This document shows positions 28,084 to 36,155 of a stretch of 64,000 nucleotides of DNA, one piece after another. A program made the translations under genes and the position numbers. The stretch comes from Candidatus Poribacteria bacterium (GTDB lineage Bacteria; Poribacteria; WGA-4E; PCPOR2b). The stretch is from positions 62,001 through 126,000 of the forward strand of contig JAPPKS010000021.1 of assembly GCA_028819845.1 (NCBI GenBank), given 5' to 3'. The notes beneath the pieces are model-generated. The model did no database searches, was not told where the DNA came from, and saw only the letters and a program-made list of their open reading frames with translations. Positions within the stretch are counted from its first letter, which is position 1; each line of letters starts with the position of its first letter.

Positions 28084-28189
28084 TTTATGATATACTATAC
28101 TCGCCGCTCGATTCTTCTGAAACACAAGCTGAAATCGGCTAATACCTAATCCGTATAAATCCCTTTATTCAGTGTAAGATGTGTAATTT

Positions 28190-28221
28190 GAAACCGAGTT
28201 TTTTCTTCAAAACTTGGTTTC
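28190..28221. repeat. GAAACCGAG hairpin, copy 1
   Basis: The arms GAAACCGAGTTTT and AAAACTTGGTTTC (one mismatch) flank a six-base loop. The same element recurs at 30914 and 62696. The TAA three bases after the hairpin closes the reading frame that starts at ATG 28179. Confidence 0.7.
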
Positions 28222-28226
28222 TGTAA

Positions 28227-29084
28227 CGGAGCCAAATCCCAATCAAACCTGCATTAATTTTCCTAAACGGCAATTACGACTCTGGGAATCCTGAATTCTA
28301 CAGAAATGAGATTGAATGGGGGTTGAGGAACAGATACCCATTAATCTGTGCTGATGCGGGGTTGCAGTGTTTTCATAACGTTAATCAGACCTTTGGCGCT
28401 CAGTTTGCCCCAACCGTTCTTATCGGAGATCTCGATTCATTGGATGAAGCCCAGACAATCAGCGGTATCGAACGTTTCCGAGCAGGCGGTATGCAAATAG
28501 TCCACGAGTGGATTGGCATGGTTGACAAGGACTATACAGATGGACAATTAGCGGCAGCTTATGCAATAGAGGAATTCAACTGCGCCCAGATTATCATCTA
28601 CGGCGGGTTGCCTAAGTCGAATGGATATGAGACCGACCATTTCCTTGGGAATTTGAAACTCATGCGCTTCGGTTTTGGCGTATTTTCAAAAAAACTTGTG
28701 AAAGCCGTTAGCTTAAACCAGCCGCTATCACCAACCAGTCAAGGCGGCCGAATTGACGAATCACTTTCTGTTTCTCGGAATGCTTACCGTGCTGAAATGC
28801 GGGACGTTTTCCAAACGATTCATTTTGTAGTTTCGGATTTGACATTAGAACGAAAGAACGAGGGGTTGCAACGGGTCTCATTGGTTGCAGCGCATCCCCA
28901 TGTGAACGTAGCAAGCAGCGAGAATCTACGTTGGGATTTAGCAGCGTTGCGAGTCGATCCGGACATGGACGCGGATGTCCCGAGTACGCTGCGAAACGAG
29001 TTCATACCGGATGCAGACAGCGCTGTGATTCAGCTCGACAAAGGTTCTGATCCGGTTTACGTTATCCATAACTGGTATAGCTAG
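28227..29084 (+). CDS. Thiamine-pyrophosphokinase-like protein with non-standard 5' end
   Basis: The encoded protein resembles thiamine pyrophosphokinase, which transfers pyrophosphate from ATP to thiamine. Supporting blocks are ALIFLNGNYDSG (N-terminal strand), ICADAGL, VLIGDLDSLDEA, KDYTDGQLAAAYAI and YETDHFLGNLKLM, in family order. The conserved N-terminal block lies upstream of the first usable start (TTG 28323). The frame is open from 28227 but has no ATG, GTG or TTG before 28323, and TAA at 28224 separates it from an in-frame ATG at 28179. It may start at ATC 28236 (GGAG four bases before) or be damaged by the hairpin insertion. The C-terminal ~100 residues match no domain I recognise. 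Confidence 0.6.
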   Translation, partial: RSQIPIKPALIFLNGNYDSGNPEFYRNEIEWGLRNRYPLICADAGLQCFHNVNQTFGAQFAPTVLIGDLDSLDEAQTISGIERFRAGGMQIVHEWIGMVDKDYTDGQLAAAYAIEEFNCAQIIIYGGLPKSNGYETDHFLGNLKLMRFGFGVFSKKLVKAVSLNQPLSPTSQGGRIDESLSVSRNAYRAEMRDVFQTIHFVVSDLTLERKNEGLQRVSLVAAHPHVNVASSENLRWDLAALRVDPDMDADVPSTLRNEFIPDADSAVIQLDKGSDPVYVIHNWYS

Positions 29085-29214
29085 TGACCGGTGTCCAGTA
29101 TCCAGTAGCCAGTGACCAGTATCCAGAAAAAGCCTTGTTCTTTACTAGCCACTGTCCACTGGCAACTATCCACTGTTTTTTACTGGTCACTGACCGCTGG
29201 CCACTGCTTTACTA
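29085..29214. repeat. Heptamer (CAGTGNC-type) inverted array 3
   Basis: CAGTATC, CAGTAGC and CAGTGAC units (29094-29125) are followed by inverted CACTGTC, CACTGGC and CACTGACC units (29145-29210). The array lies between convergent genes and its distal part encodes the last nine residues (QWPAVSDQ and stop) of the glycosyltransferase. Confidence 0.75.
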
Positions 29215-30394
29215 TTGATTCGTAAAGCCGATGCAGTTTCTCGCCAATTCGCCGCCAGTCGTAATCAGCCTCGACACGCTTCCAGCCGTTTTCTCCGAGC
29301 TGCCGGCACATCTGTTTATCTCCAATGAGTTGAACGACGGCATCGGCAAAGCGCGCCGGTTCATCAGCGATGATAATTTCTTCACCGCCCGTTAGATTTA
29401 AACCCTCCTCCCCTACCGTTGTTGAAACAACGGCTTTTTCCATGGCGAGCGCTTCAAGGATTTTCAGCCGCGTGCCGCTGCCAATCCGCAGGGGTACGAC
29501 GTAAACCGATGCGCGCGCGATGTACGGCTTGGTATCTTCGACTCGCCCGGTAACGATAATCCCCGGACGCTCTCCTAGTTTTTGCACTCGGTTCGTGGGA
29601 TGCTGCCCGACTATGTAAAATTTGGCATCTGGGCGCCTGGCTTTAATCATTGGAAAAATCTCATCCGCGAAATAGATTACGGCGTCCTCGTTTGGATACC
29701 AATCCATACTACCGGTGAAGACCAGGGTGGCTTCGTCCTCACACGTGTGGTTTGGTTGATACAACTCCAAGTCTACCCCATTGGGAATAACTTCAATGGC
29801 GGCACTGGGAGCGATGCTCTGGAGTACAGCACGATCGGTTTCGGAGGTGCAGGCAATCGCATCGAATTTTGGCAGTGTCCGGTGTTCGTAGCGTTCAAAG
29901 AGGCATTTTTGTGTCCAGAATAGGAATTTTCGTGCGGGATTATTAGTCTGTTGACATAGGCGGTGCCAAATGTGTGAATCCACATTATGCGCGGTGAGCA
30001 ATGTGGGCAGATTCGCCTTTACGCGATATGGAGCCGTATGCAGGTATTCGTGGTCAATCAAATCAAAGGTGTTTTGCGTCAACAGCGCATGCAATTCCTG
30101 TTTGAATGCGGGGAAATAGTAGCGGGCCACGGTAATGGGCTGCCTGTTTAAAAGGGCGCGTAAAACCGTGTTCGGGCGCAGCGGCGGCAAATTCGGAGAT
30201 CGCTGCACCAGGTGGGCGTCAATCCCCAAATCGCGGAGGTAGGCAATTCCTTCATTATCCGTCGGTGCTGTTTCCAGCGCTAGCAGGGAAATCCGGTTTT
30301 TGGAGGCAATCTGTTTGAGCAAGTTCAATATGCGGATGCGTCCGCCATCGTTGGGCGGGAAGGGAACCGTGATAGATAGAAAAAGAATGTTCAT
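29180..30394 (-). CDS. Glycosyltransferase, GT4 family
   Basis: This 404-residue retaining glycosyltransferase of the GT-B fold probably acts in surface polysaccharide or sugar-chain synthesis. Its N-terminal domain begins MNILFLSITVPFPPNDGG. The C-terminal nucleotide-sugar domain has LVFTGSMDWYPNEDA, FYIVGQHP, VYVVPLRIGSGTRLKILEA and MEKAVVSTTVGEEGL, including the E-x7-E type motif. The ATG at 30394 matches the family N-terminus better than the in-frame start at 30457. The stop codon and last residues are formed by heptamer array 3. No other polysaccharide genes are next to it. Confidence 0.88.
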   Translation of the reverse strand: MNILFLSITVPFPPNDGGRIRILNLLKQIASKNRISLLALETAPTDNEGIAYLRDLGIDAHLVQRSPNLPPLRPNTVLRALLNRQPITVARYYFPAFKQELHALLTQNTFDLIDHEYLHTAPYRVKANLPTLLTAHNVDSHIWHRLCQQTNNPARKFLFWTQKCLFERYEHRTLPKFDAIACTSETDRAVLQSIAPSAAIEVIPNGVDLELYQPNHTCEDEATLVFTGSMDWYPNEDAVIYFADEIFPMIKARRPDAKFYIVGQHPTNRVQKLGERPGIIVTGRVEDTKPYIARASVYVVPLRIGSGTRLKILEALAMEKAVVSTTVGEEGLNLTGGEEIIIADEPARFADAVVQLIGDKQMCRQLGENGWKRVEADYDWRRIGEKLHRLYESIVKQWPAVSDQ

Positions 30395-31139
30395 GCTCCA
30401 TTGCTTTCTGGCGGAAATGGCTGCTTTGATTATTCCAGAATATGGTCGATATGTCAAGATGTAAAAATCGGGTGAGATTCTGGCGCATTGTTTACATGAG
30501 AAGTTGGAGGTTGCGTAGAGCAGTGGGAAATAGCCGATTTCGAGGCGAGTCGATGTGGGTGGTTACCTTTTGTTGAATTGCACCGGCCCGCTTGTAGTGC
30601 GGGTTCATTGAAATCGTAGGGTAACCAAAAGGTAACCAAGAAAAAAGATCTGTAGGTCGTTTGAGTGGATAAATATGCGAAATGATTAGCATTGGTTATA
30701 GGGGAGATTTTAGACATTCACAGTATGCTGCAGTGAATCGGTCCGTTGATTGTATGAAATATGTTGCGGTGTGTTTGGGTCGGGACGGATTTGGATTTGG
30801 GAGAAGACTATCGCCTTCGCTATTCGCTCAGTTGATTGTTGGGTTTCGCTGTGCGAGTTTTTCCGAGGTCACAGCAATGGAATTGGGACATTGCGCGCAC
30901 GGAGTGCCTTTAAGAAACCGAGTTTTGAAGAAAAAACTCCGTTTCAAATAAGGGTCGCGATTCGGAGATCGCTCCTACGGGGGAGGGGTTAAAACGTCAT
31001 TTGCCGAAACATGAGTATGTATGGATGGAAGGATGTTGCGTATGCTATAATTGTAGGTGTTTTCGTATGAATACAAGCGTTCAGGATTATGGGATTTGAC
31101 CTATGTTGTACAGTTGAGTGAGGAGATAGACATCAATAA
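30395..31139. other. Long intergenic region with two hairpins
   Basis: About 740 bases lie between the divergent glycosyltransferase and folD. I see no convincing gene; two short plus-strand frames here lack a ribosome site and family features. It holds the GAAACCGAG hairpin (30914-30945) and a GCGAT/ATCGC hairpin with TCCTAC tail (30957-30979). Confidence 0.6.
30914..30979. repeat. GAAACCGAG hairpin copy 2 and adjoining palindrome
   Basis: The first element is GAAACCGAGTTTT, six bases, then AAAACTCCGTTTC (30914-30945). The second is GCGAT, loop TCGGAG, ATCGC and TCCTACG (30957-30979). The two repeat families lie only 12 bases apart. Confidence 0.7.
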
Positions 31140-31979
31140 ATGCCAGCAGAGATAATTGACGGGAACCGGCTCGCCAAATCGATTCGAAGCGAGACGCGGC
31201 GGCAAGTGAAAAAGCTGAAGTTTACGCCCGGGATTGCAGTGGTGCAGGTCGGTGACGATCCGGCTTCAACGATTTATGTAGATTACAAACAGAAGGACTG
31301 CGAGCGCGTTCGTTTTCATTCGGAAGTTTACCGTATGAGCGAAAGGGCGACTCAGGACGAGGTAATTGACCGAATACAGACGTTGAACGGGCGCAAGGAG
31401 ATACACGCGATTCTGGCACAAATGCCAGTCCCCGACCAGATTGATGGGCAGGCGGTAATTGACGCGATCGCACCGGAAAAAGATACAGACGGGCTGGGCG
31501 CAGCGAACTTGGGAAATTTGATGATAAACCGCGAGTGCGTGCTGCCGTGCACGCCGGCGGGGATTGTTCGGCTCATCGAATCAACAGGCGAGGAAATCGA
31601 AGGTAAACATGCGGTTTGCGTGGGGCGCAGCAGCCTTGTCGGGAAACCAATTGGGTTGATTTTACTCAACCGCAATGCGACGGTAACATACTGCCATTCG
31701 CGTACGCGGCATCTGGCGGAACAGACGCGAAGCGCGGATATATTGATTGTCGCGGCGGGCAAACCCGAAATGATTAAGGCAGATATGGTTAAAGCGGGTG
31801 CAATCGTGATTGATGTGGGAATCAATCGGCTTGAGGGTCGGCTAGTCGGGGATGTGCATTACGAGAGTGTCAAGGAGACGGCGGGGTACATTACGCCGGT
31901 GCCGGGCGGGGTTGGTCCGATGACTCGTGCGATATTGCTAGAAAACACGTTGAAACTAGCGATTTCTCAGTGCGGCTAA
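31140..31979 (+). CDS. folD: Methylenetetrahydrofolate dehydrogenase / cyclohydrolase
   Basis: This is the bifunctional cytosolic enzyme that interconverts 5,10-methylene-, 5,10-methenyl- and 10-formyl-tetrahydrofolate. The length of 279 residues is normal. It has the folate-site YxxxK (YVDYK), the QMPVPDQID block, KDTDGLGAANLG, the signature PCTPAGIVRL, the NADP-binding GRSSLVGKPIGLILL, and PVPGGVGPMT near the C-terminus. It starts at ATG 31140. No one-carbon partner genes adjoin it; the next gene is convergent. Confidence 0.96.
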   Translation: MPAEIIDGNRLAKSIRSETRRQVKKLKFTPGIAVVQVGDDPASTIYVDYKQKDCERVRFHSEVYRMSERATQDEVIDRIQTLNGRKEIHAILAQMPVPDQIDGQAVIDAIAPEKDTDGLGAANLGNLMINRECVLPCTPAGIVRLIESTGEEIEGKHAVCVGRSSLVGKPIGLILLNRNATVTYCHSRTRHLAEQTRSADILIVAAGKPEMIKADMVKAGAIVIDVGINRLEGRLVGDVHYESVKETAGYITPVPGGVGPMTRAILLENTLKLAISQCG

Positions 31980-32037
31980 AGTTATACGCGTTATCGGTTC
32001 ATATTTACACAATGGGGCGATTGTCTGATTGTAAATC

Positions 32038-32060
32038 GAGGCTGGGAAGCCTCTCCTACA
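32038..32060 (+). repeat. Palindromic repeat with TCCTAC tail
   Basis: The order is GAGGCT, loop GGGA, AGCCTC and tail TCCTACA. It lies between the convergent folD and ImmA genes and could serve as a terminator. Confidence 0.7.
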
Positions 32061-32071
32061 AAACGATGTGC

Positions 32072-32932
32072 TCAATCCTGAGGTATCCAAAGGAAAGAGA
32101 CCACCTTGTTAATGCGGGGCAGGAAGCGAGAATGCTCGATAATGAGCCGGTCTGATTTTGCGGGACACCAGCATGACAGGGGCACCTTCCCCCGTTTGTC
32201 CCTAGTTTCATTAAGCGAGGTATCAGCGAGGGAAGATGCCAACGCCTCCGGGTGAAGCGGCTTGTTTTTAACAAGGTAACAGTCGCTATTTCGGCGAAAG
32301 TCATCTGAATAGGCGAAATATTTAATTTGTCGATTTTCGGAGAACACGATAGCGCAATTATGCGGGCTCAATCGGGTGTAGCGAATTGCCGTGCTGGTAA
32401 GGGAAGTGGCGTAACGGGCGGAGAGCGCGTCAATTGCGGCTAGGCCGACGTTCGGCAGATTCTCGGCGTCCTCCTGAAAAAACGGGGATGGCATCAATAA
32501 CTCAACGGCAAACTGGTTAGCGCGCTGCTCTTCCGGGCCGCGTGCGTTAAAGAAGCCTAGTTCGCCTCCGCGGCAGCGCCGATCTCCGGTTGCCTCCCGA
32601 TCCAGGTGATAGTGCCCCAATTCGTGAGCGATAGTGAACCTTTTTCTGGATTGAGACTGAATCTGGGTGTTGATGAGTATGCCCCAGGTATCTCCGACCC
32701 GCATTAGGCAGCCGTCATATTGGCTTTCCATGTCGCGTTCCCAGATGACAATCTCAAGTTTTTTAGCAATATTTTGGGGCTGAATCGGTAGGGCATGAAT
32801 GTTTAACTCTTGCAGCAAGCGACGCGCACATTCAGCGGGATGACGAGAATTGTATGACAGCCCGTGTGCAACGTTAGACCAGTTAAGGGAATTTCGTCCA
32901 GCCATCTTCAGTCCGCAAATACTTTGCTTCAC
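32072..32932 (-). CDS. ImmA/IrrE-family metallopeptidase
   Basis: This is a 286-residue zinc protease of the ImmA/IrrE (M78) family. The active site is HELGH at residues 103-107 in RFTIAHELGHYHLDRE, and ANQFAVELLMP downstream supplies the usual helix with the third-ligand region. Family members cleave a partner repressor, as ImmA does to ImmR. Its ATG overlaps the stop of the upstream XRE regulator by four bases (ATGA), so the two are translationally coupled and the regulator is the likely substrate. The C-terminal ~90 residues are family-variable. What the pair controls is unknown. Confidence 0.9.
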   Translation of the reverse strand: MKQSICGLKMAGRNSLNWSNVAHGLSYNSRHPAECARRLLQELNIHALPIQPQNIAKKLEIVIWERDMESQYDGCLMRVGDTWGILINTQIQSQSRKRFTIAHELGHYHLDREATGDRRCRGGELGFFNARGPEEQRANQFAVELLMPSPFFQEDAENLPNVGLAAIDALSARYATSLTSTAIRYTRLSPHNCAIVFSENRQIKYFAYSDDFRRNSDCYLVKNKPLHPEALASSLADTSLNETRDKRGKVPLSCWCPAKSDRLIIEHSRFLPRINKVVSFLWIPQD

Positions 32933-33261
32933 TCACTTTCATTTTTAGCTTTGAGAAATTCATAAAATTCAAACATCGTCTCTTTGTCTTTCTCGGGGAA
33001 TTCCATGATGCCGCGAAACATGATGCTGACTTTCGGATCGGCTAAAAGGTCGTCGTAGCCTTGTTCCTTTTTGCCGAGTAGATAGTCGGTAGTAACTTTC
33101 AGGGCATCGGCTAAACTTGAAAGTGTATCGAATGACGGCTTACGTGTGCCGGATTCAAACTGGGATATTGCCGCAGGTGTCAGATTCGCTTTCTGCGCGA
33201 GCTGGGTCTGCGTCATCTTAAGTTTTAACCGGCGATTGTGAATACGTAGCGCAACAGACAT
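32929..33261 (-). CDS. XRE-family transcriptional regulator
   Basis: This 110-residue DNA-binding protein has a Cro/CI helix-turn-helix at residues ~8-62 (LKMTQTQLAQKANLTPAAIS ... FDTLSSLADALKVTTDYLLG). Its C-terminal tail (FEFYEFLKAKNESE) could dimerise. It probably represses its own operon. The stop overlaps the start of the ImmA/IrrE peptidase by four bases, the arrangement of ImmR/ImmA-like pairs. No phage or integrative-element genes adjoin it, so it may be a chromosomal stress switch or a remnant of one. Confidence 0.9.
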   Translation of the reverse strand: MSVALRIHNRRLKLKMTQTQLAQKANLTPAAISQFESGTRKPSFDTLSSLADALKVTTDYLLGKKEQGYDDLLADPKVSIMFRGIMEFPEKDKETMFEFYEFLKAKNESE

Positions 33262-33341
33262 AATTAATCCTTTCTTTATATTTGGAATGATGAAAATAAT
33301 TACGTAATGCGGTCTACGGCATACGGCGTGTGGATGCTACT

Positions 33342-34553
33342 TTAGAACCAGAAGTGGGACATTAAAATTAGCTGATCTACGCCTCGAAGTTGCCGTGAAT
33401 TATTGTCGGTCCGGTTCTCATTCTCAATGTTGAGCCAATAGAGCAACTCAAGGGAACCACTCTTCATAAACGTGTATTGTGCGGCGATTGTTACACGCTG
33501 TTGGGCATCTCCTAATATCTTTCGATTTGAATCAAACAGGCCGTAGCGGCCCGACAATACGAGCCCCCGCATCAAATGATATTTGGCTCCGACATAGTAG
33601 CCTTTGGAGTCGATGTCCTCATCCTCAATAATTATACTTTCACGTCCGTGGAAGTTACCGCGAATATTGAATTCACCTTCAAGGACTAAATCTCTTTGGA
33701 AGATTGGGTCTTTGTGAACCGCGGTCAGAAACGTACCAACGGTCATGGTGCGCTGATCCCGCGATTTATTGCGCAGATAGGAAACACCCGCGCGCAGCGG
33801 ACCCACGTTGCCGCCCGCAGTCGCAACCCACGCCTTGTGGTGGTTTTCATCCACATCGGCTGAGCGGCCGCCGGAGAAGATTGTCGCGTTTCCACCGTTG
33901 AATACGGCTGCGTTATAGAATAAGCCGCCGTATGAACCGCCGAATTCAATCCCAACATCCCGTTTGTTCGATCCAAGATTGTATCCGCCTTTAACGAGGA
34001 TGTTATGGTCTTTTTGTTTGAGGCCGAACGGAATTCGGAATTGGCCGACTTTAACGTAGAGGTGTTCGGGAATTGCATCGACGGTGGCAAAAGCGTTGAG
34101 CATTGCGCCTAAGTTGTTGGACAGGGTCAATCTGAGTTTATCGGACGCCTCTGCGTTGACGGTTAGTTCCCCCTGCATCATCAAGAAGCTATCAACGGAG
34201 GAGTGGCATGAGGCACAGTTGGCGAGCGTCTCCTCTTCGTGAACGACATCGGTCGTCTTGATGTAAGCGGTGCGAATGTCCACTGCGGTTGTTAGCCTTT
34301 GCGCGATTTCTTTCGCCTCAGCCATTAGCGACTCGGGGTCGAAATCTTGAGGGAACTCGAAGTAATTTTCTTCAAAAACTTGTCCGACAGCGTTGCGCGG
34401 GCCGCCGCCAGCGGGATCGATATGGCAGAAAATACAATCCTTATCTTCCCGCGCTGCAAACTCCGGGCGGGCTGCACTATCAAGCGCGGCAAAAGATATC
34501 AATAATACACAAAGCGACAGCCCCAAAAGCAGGTGTCGATAATTACCTGTCAA
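33342..34553 (-). CDS. Diheme cytochrome c / outer-membrane porin fusion
   Basis: This 403-residue exported protein has a signal peptide (LLLGLSLCVLLISFAALDSA). Two heme-c sites, CIFCH (40-44) and CASCH (113-117), lie in the first ~120 residues. The rest (~125-403) is a run of amphipathic beta strands ending in a C-terminal phenylalanine (SHFWF), typical of outer-membrane barrels. The strands resemble phosphate-selective-type porins (FRIPFGLKQ, RDVGIEFGG). A heme domain joined to a barrel suggests electron transfer at or across the outer membrane. The start is TTG at 34553, with AGGAG ten bases upstream. No other cytochrome genes are nearby. Confidence 0.75.
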   Translation of the reverse strand: MTGNYRHLLLGLSLCVLLISFAALDSAARPEFAAREDKDCIFCHIDPAGGGPRNAVGQVFEENYFEFPQDFDPESLMAEAKEIAQRLTTAVDIRTAYIKTTDVVHEEETLANCASCHSSVDSFLMMQGELTVNAEASDKLRLTLSNNLGAMLNAFATVDAIPEHLYVKVGQFRIPFGLKQKDHNILVKGGYNLGSNKRDVGIEFGGSYGGLFYNAAVFNGGNATIFSGGRSADVDENHHKAWVATAGGNVGPLRAGVSYLRNKSRDQRTMTVGTFLTAVHKDPIFQRDLVLEGEFNIRGNFHGRESIIIEDEDIDSKGYYVGAKYHLMRGLVLSGRYGLFDSNRKILGDAQQRVTIAAQYTFMKSGSLELLYWLNIENENRTDNNSRQLRGVDQLILMSHFWF

Positions 34554-34676
34554 TTCATCGGTCTCCTATATTATGTAAGTTACGGTTTTTCCAATCGCGC
34601 CGTGCGGTTGGAACGATGCAATGTCCGATGGGGTTGTTTTCTGTTGCAGTGCAAAGATGATGAACGGTTTGAACGG

Positions 34677-35444
34677 TCAGCGTCCAATCTTCATCAAAGG
34701 GACATTGGAATTTGAATATGTATGGTTTAGGCTATTGGCGGTCTCATGTTTTCGAGGAGGCCGCCAAGACATTTGGAATTTGCCTATTAGAAAGATTCCT
34801 GCCAAAAAACCGCCGATGTGCGCCAACCAAGCCACTGCAGCATCTTGAGATGAAAGATAAACAAAATTAAACAATTGCACTAGTATCCAAGGCACAAGCA
34901 CAACAATTGCCGGCAATGAGACGATATAAATTAGAAACAGGCATCGAATACGGGATTTGGGGCGAGCGAAAAGGTGGGCGCCCATCACGCCGGCAATTGC
35001 GCCGCTTGCGCCGATCAGAGGCACGTCGGAGTTGTAGTGAAATACAACGTACAAGAGAGTGGCTGACACCCCGCATAGCAGATAAAAAAAGAAGAATTTC
35101 ATTCGTCCAATTGCATTCTCAAGATTGGGGCCGAACGCCGAGAGATACAGCATATTACCTATGAGATGGACGAAGCCCCCTTGGAGGTTATATGTATCGT
35201 GCAGAAATAGAGAGGTGATTAGGGTTGGACGCGATAAGTCCGGCAATTGCGGAAAAACGAGGATAAATTCGCTAATCCTTTGGGGTATAACGCCGAAATG
35301 TAAAGAGAGATTCAAGCCGCGATAATGCCAATAATAGAGCTGGCAGGCAAAAACGAGGATATTGGCAGCAATTAACAACTGCACTGCGCTAGGTAGTTTA
35401 GAAGATTTTTCCGCCCGAGGCGGACTGGGCAATGGAATTAACAA
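34677..35444 (-). CDS. Rhomboid-family intramembrane serine protease
   Basis: This 255-residue membrane protease cleaves transmembrane segments of other proteins. The catalytic dyad is Ser147 in GASGAIAG and His209 in AHIGGF. The oxyanion-hole Asn is probably Asn97 in HLIGNMLYL. Six hydrophobic helices fit the bacterial core fold, and the N-terminus MLIPLPSPP is close to the usual start of the family. The final ~30 residues are polar and cytoplasmic. Substrates are not predictable. Confidence 0.92.
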   Translation of the reverse strand: MLIPLPSPPRAEKSSKLPSAVQLLIAANILVFACQLYYWHYRGLNLSLHFGVIPQRISEFILVFPQLPDLSRPTLITSLFLHDTYNLQGGFVHLIGNMLYLSAFGPNLENAIGRMKFFFFYLLCGVSATLLYVVFHYNSDVPLIGASGAIAGVMGAHLFARPKSRIRCLFLIYIVSLPAIVVLVPWILVQLFNFVYLSSQDAAVAWLAHIGGFLAGIFLIGKFQMSWRPPRKHETANSLNHTYSNSNVPLMKIGR

Positions 35445-35574
35445 GATACGGTTTCCTTATGTCGATTGATGCAAGTTGACGATTAGAATAATCAGTTAAC
35501 GCCCGGATTAAAACGATTTATATGTTGTGCGCAAGTATACAACGTAGAAAGGTGTTAGATGATTTCACATTTTG

Positions 35575-35871
35575 CTAACTTTTGTACCCGGTTGCGTCAA
35601 TTGCATCAACGTCAAATCGATCAATAATGCCCATTACAAGTTCTCTAATCGGTGCATCTTGGACGCCAAAGACCTCCTGAGCCACGCCCGGCCCTGCCCC
35701 AACGAGGACGATGTCGCCTTCGCCGGCTCCGACGTAATCAACAGCGATTGTCGGGGTTTTGACGGGTTTGGATTCTAAATTCAAAGGTTGAATGAGTAAT
35801 AGGGTTCGATTCTCGTAAGCAGAGTGTTTAATCACCGAGACAATCTTACCGATTACTTCTGCGATATACAT
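35575..35871 (-). CDS. EutN/CcmL-family microcompartment vertex protein 2
   Basis: This 98-residue protein of the EutN/CcmL family forms pentamers that cap the vertices of bacterial microcompartments. It begins MYIAEVIGKIVSVIKH and has LLLIQPLNLE, IAVDYVGAGEGDIVLVGAG and the C-terminal VMGIIDRFDV strand. It starts two bases after the stop of the paralogous gene upstream, whose 3' end carries its GAGG Shine-Dalgarno, so the two are coupled. No hexameter-type shell protein or encapsulated enzyme lies in this window. Confidence 0.9.
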   Translation of the reverse strand: MYIAEVIGKIVSVIKHSAYENRTLLLIQPLNLESKPVKTPTIAVDYVGAGEGDIVLVGAGPGVAQEVFGVQDAPIRELVMGIIDRFDVDAIDATGYKS

Positions 35872-35873
35872 CT

Positions 35874-36155
35874 TTAATCCTCTGCTTTTGCTACGGTCAT
35901 GGAATCCACGATTCCGGCAACAGCAACGTCGACGGGCATTTCACGCCCCGACATTACGCCAATGGCGTCACCGCCCGTGACCATATAGATGGTATCGCCA
36001 TAGCCGGCGGCGCCGTGCGGGTCAACCGCGATAAGGGGGGATGCCACAGATTTGCCGTTCGCATCGAGAGGTTGTACAACTAGCAGCCGCGTCCCGGTTA
36101 AGCTCGGGTCTTTTTGAGTGGCAACCACAGTTCCGATGATTTTTCCAATATCCAT
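35874..36155 (-). CDS. EutN/CcmL-family microcompartment vertex protein 1
   Basis: This 93-residue protein is the second EutN/CcmL pentamer subunit: MDIGKIIGTVVATQKD, LLVVQPLDANG, IAVDPHGAAGYGDTIYMVTGG and VAGIVDSMTV. It comes first in a two-gene operon with the paralogue at 35575. The pair differ mainly around the central loop, suggesting distinct vertex or mixed pentamers. Shell hexamers must be encoded elsewhere if a compartment is made. Confidence 0.9.
   Translation of the reverse strand: MDIGKIIGTVVATQKDPSLTGTRLLVVQPLDANGKSVASPLIAVDPHGAAGYGDTIYMVTGGDAIGVMSGREMPVDVAVAGIVDSMTVAKAED

Larger units (their letters stand above)
27967..28226. other. Repeat-rich intergenic region
   Basis: This gap holds heptamer array 2 (28017-28083), the GAAACCGAG hairpin at 28190-28221, and a 15-codon ATG reading frame at 28179 that ends at TAA 28224. 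That frame is in phase with the thiamine-pyrophosphokinase-like ORF beyond the stop. Confidence 0.6.

Noticed and set aside
29085-29214. CRISPR-like array in the heptamer region
   Set aside because: Units are seven bases with no spacers of regular length, and no cas genes are present.
30682-30992. Two overlapping plus-strand frames upstream of folD
   Set aside because: They run through both intergenic hairpins, have no Shine-Dalgarno and resemble no protein.
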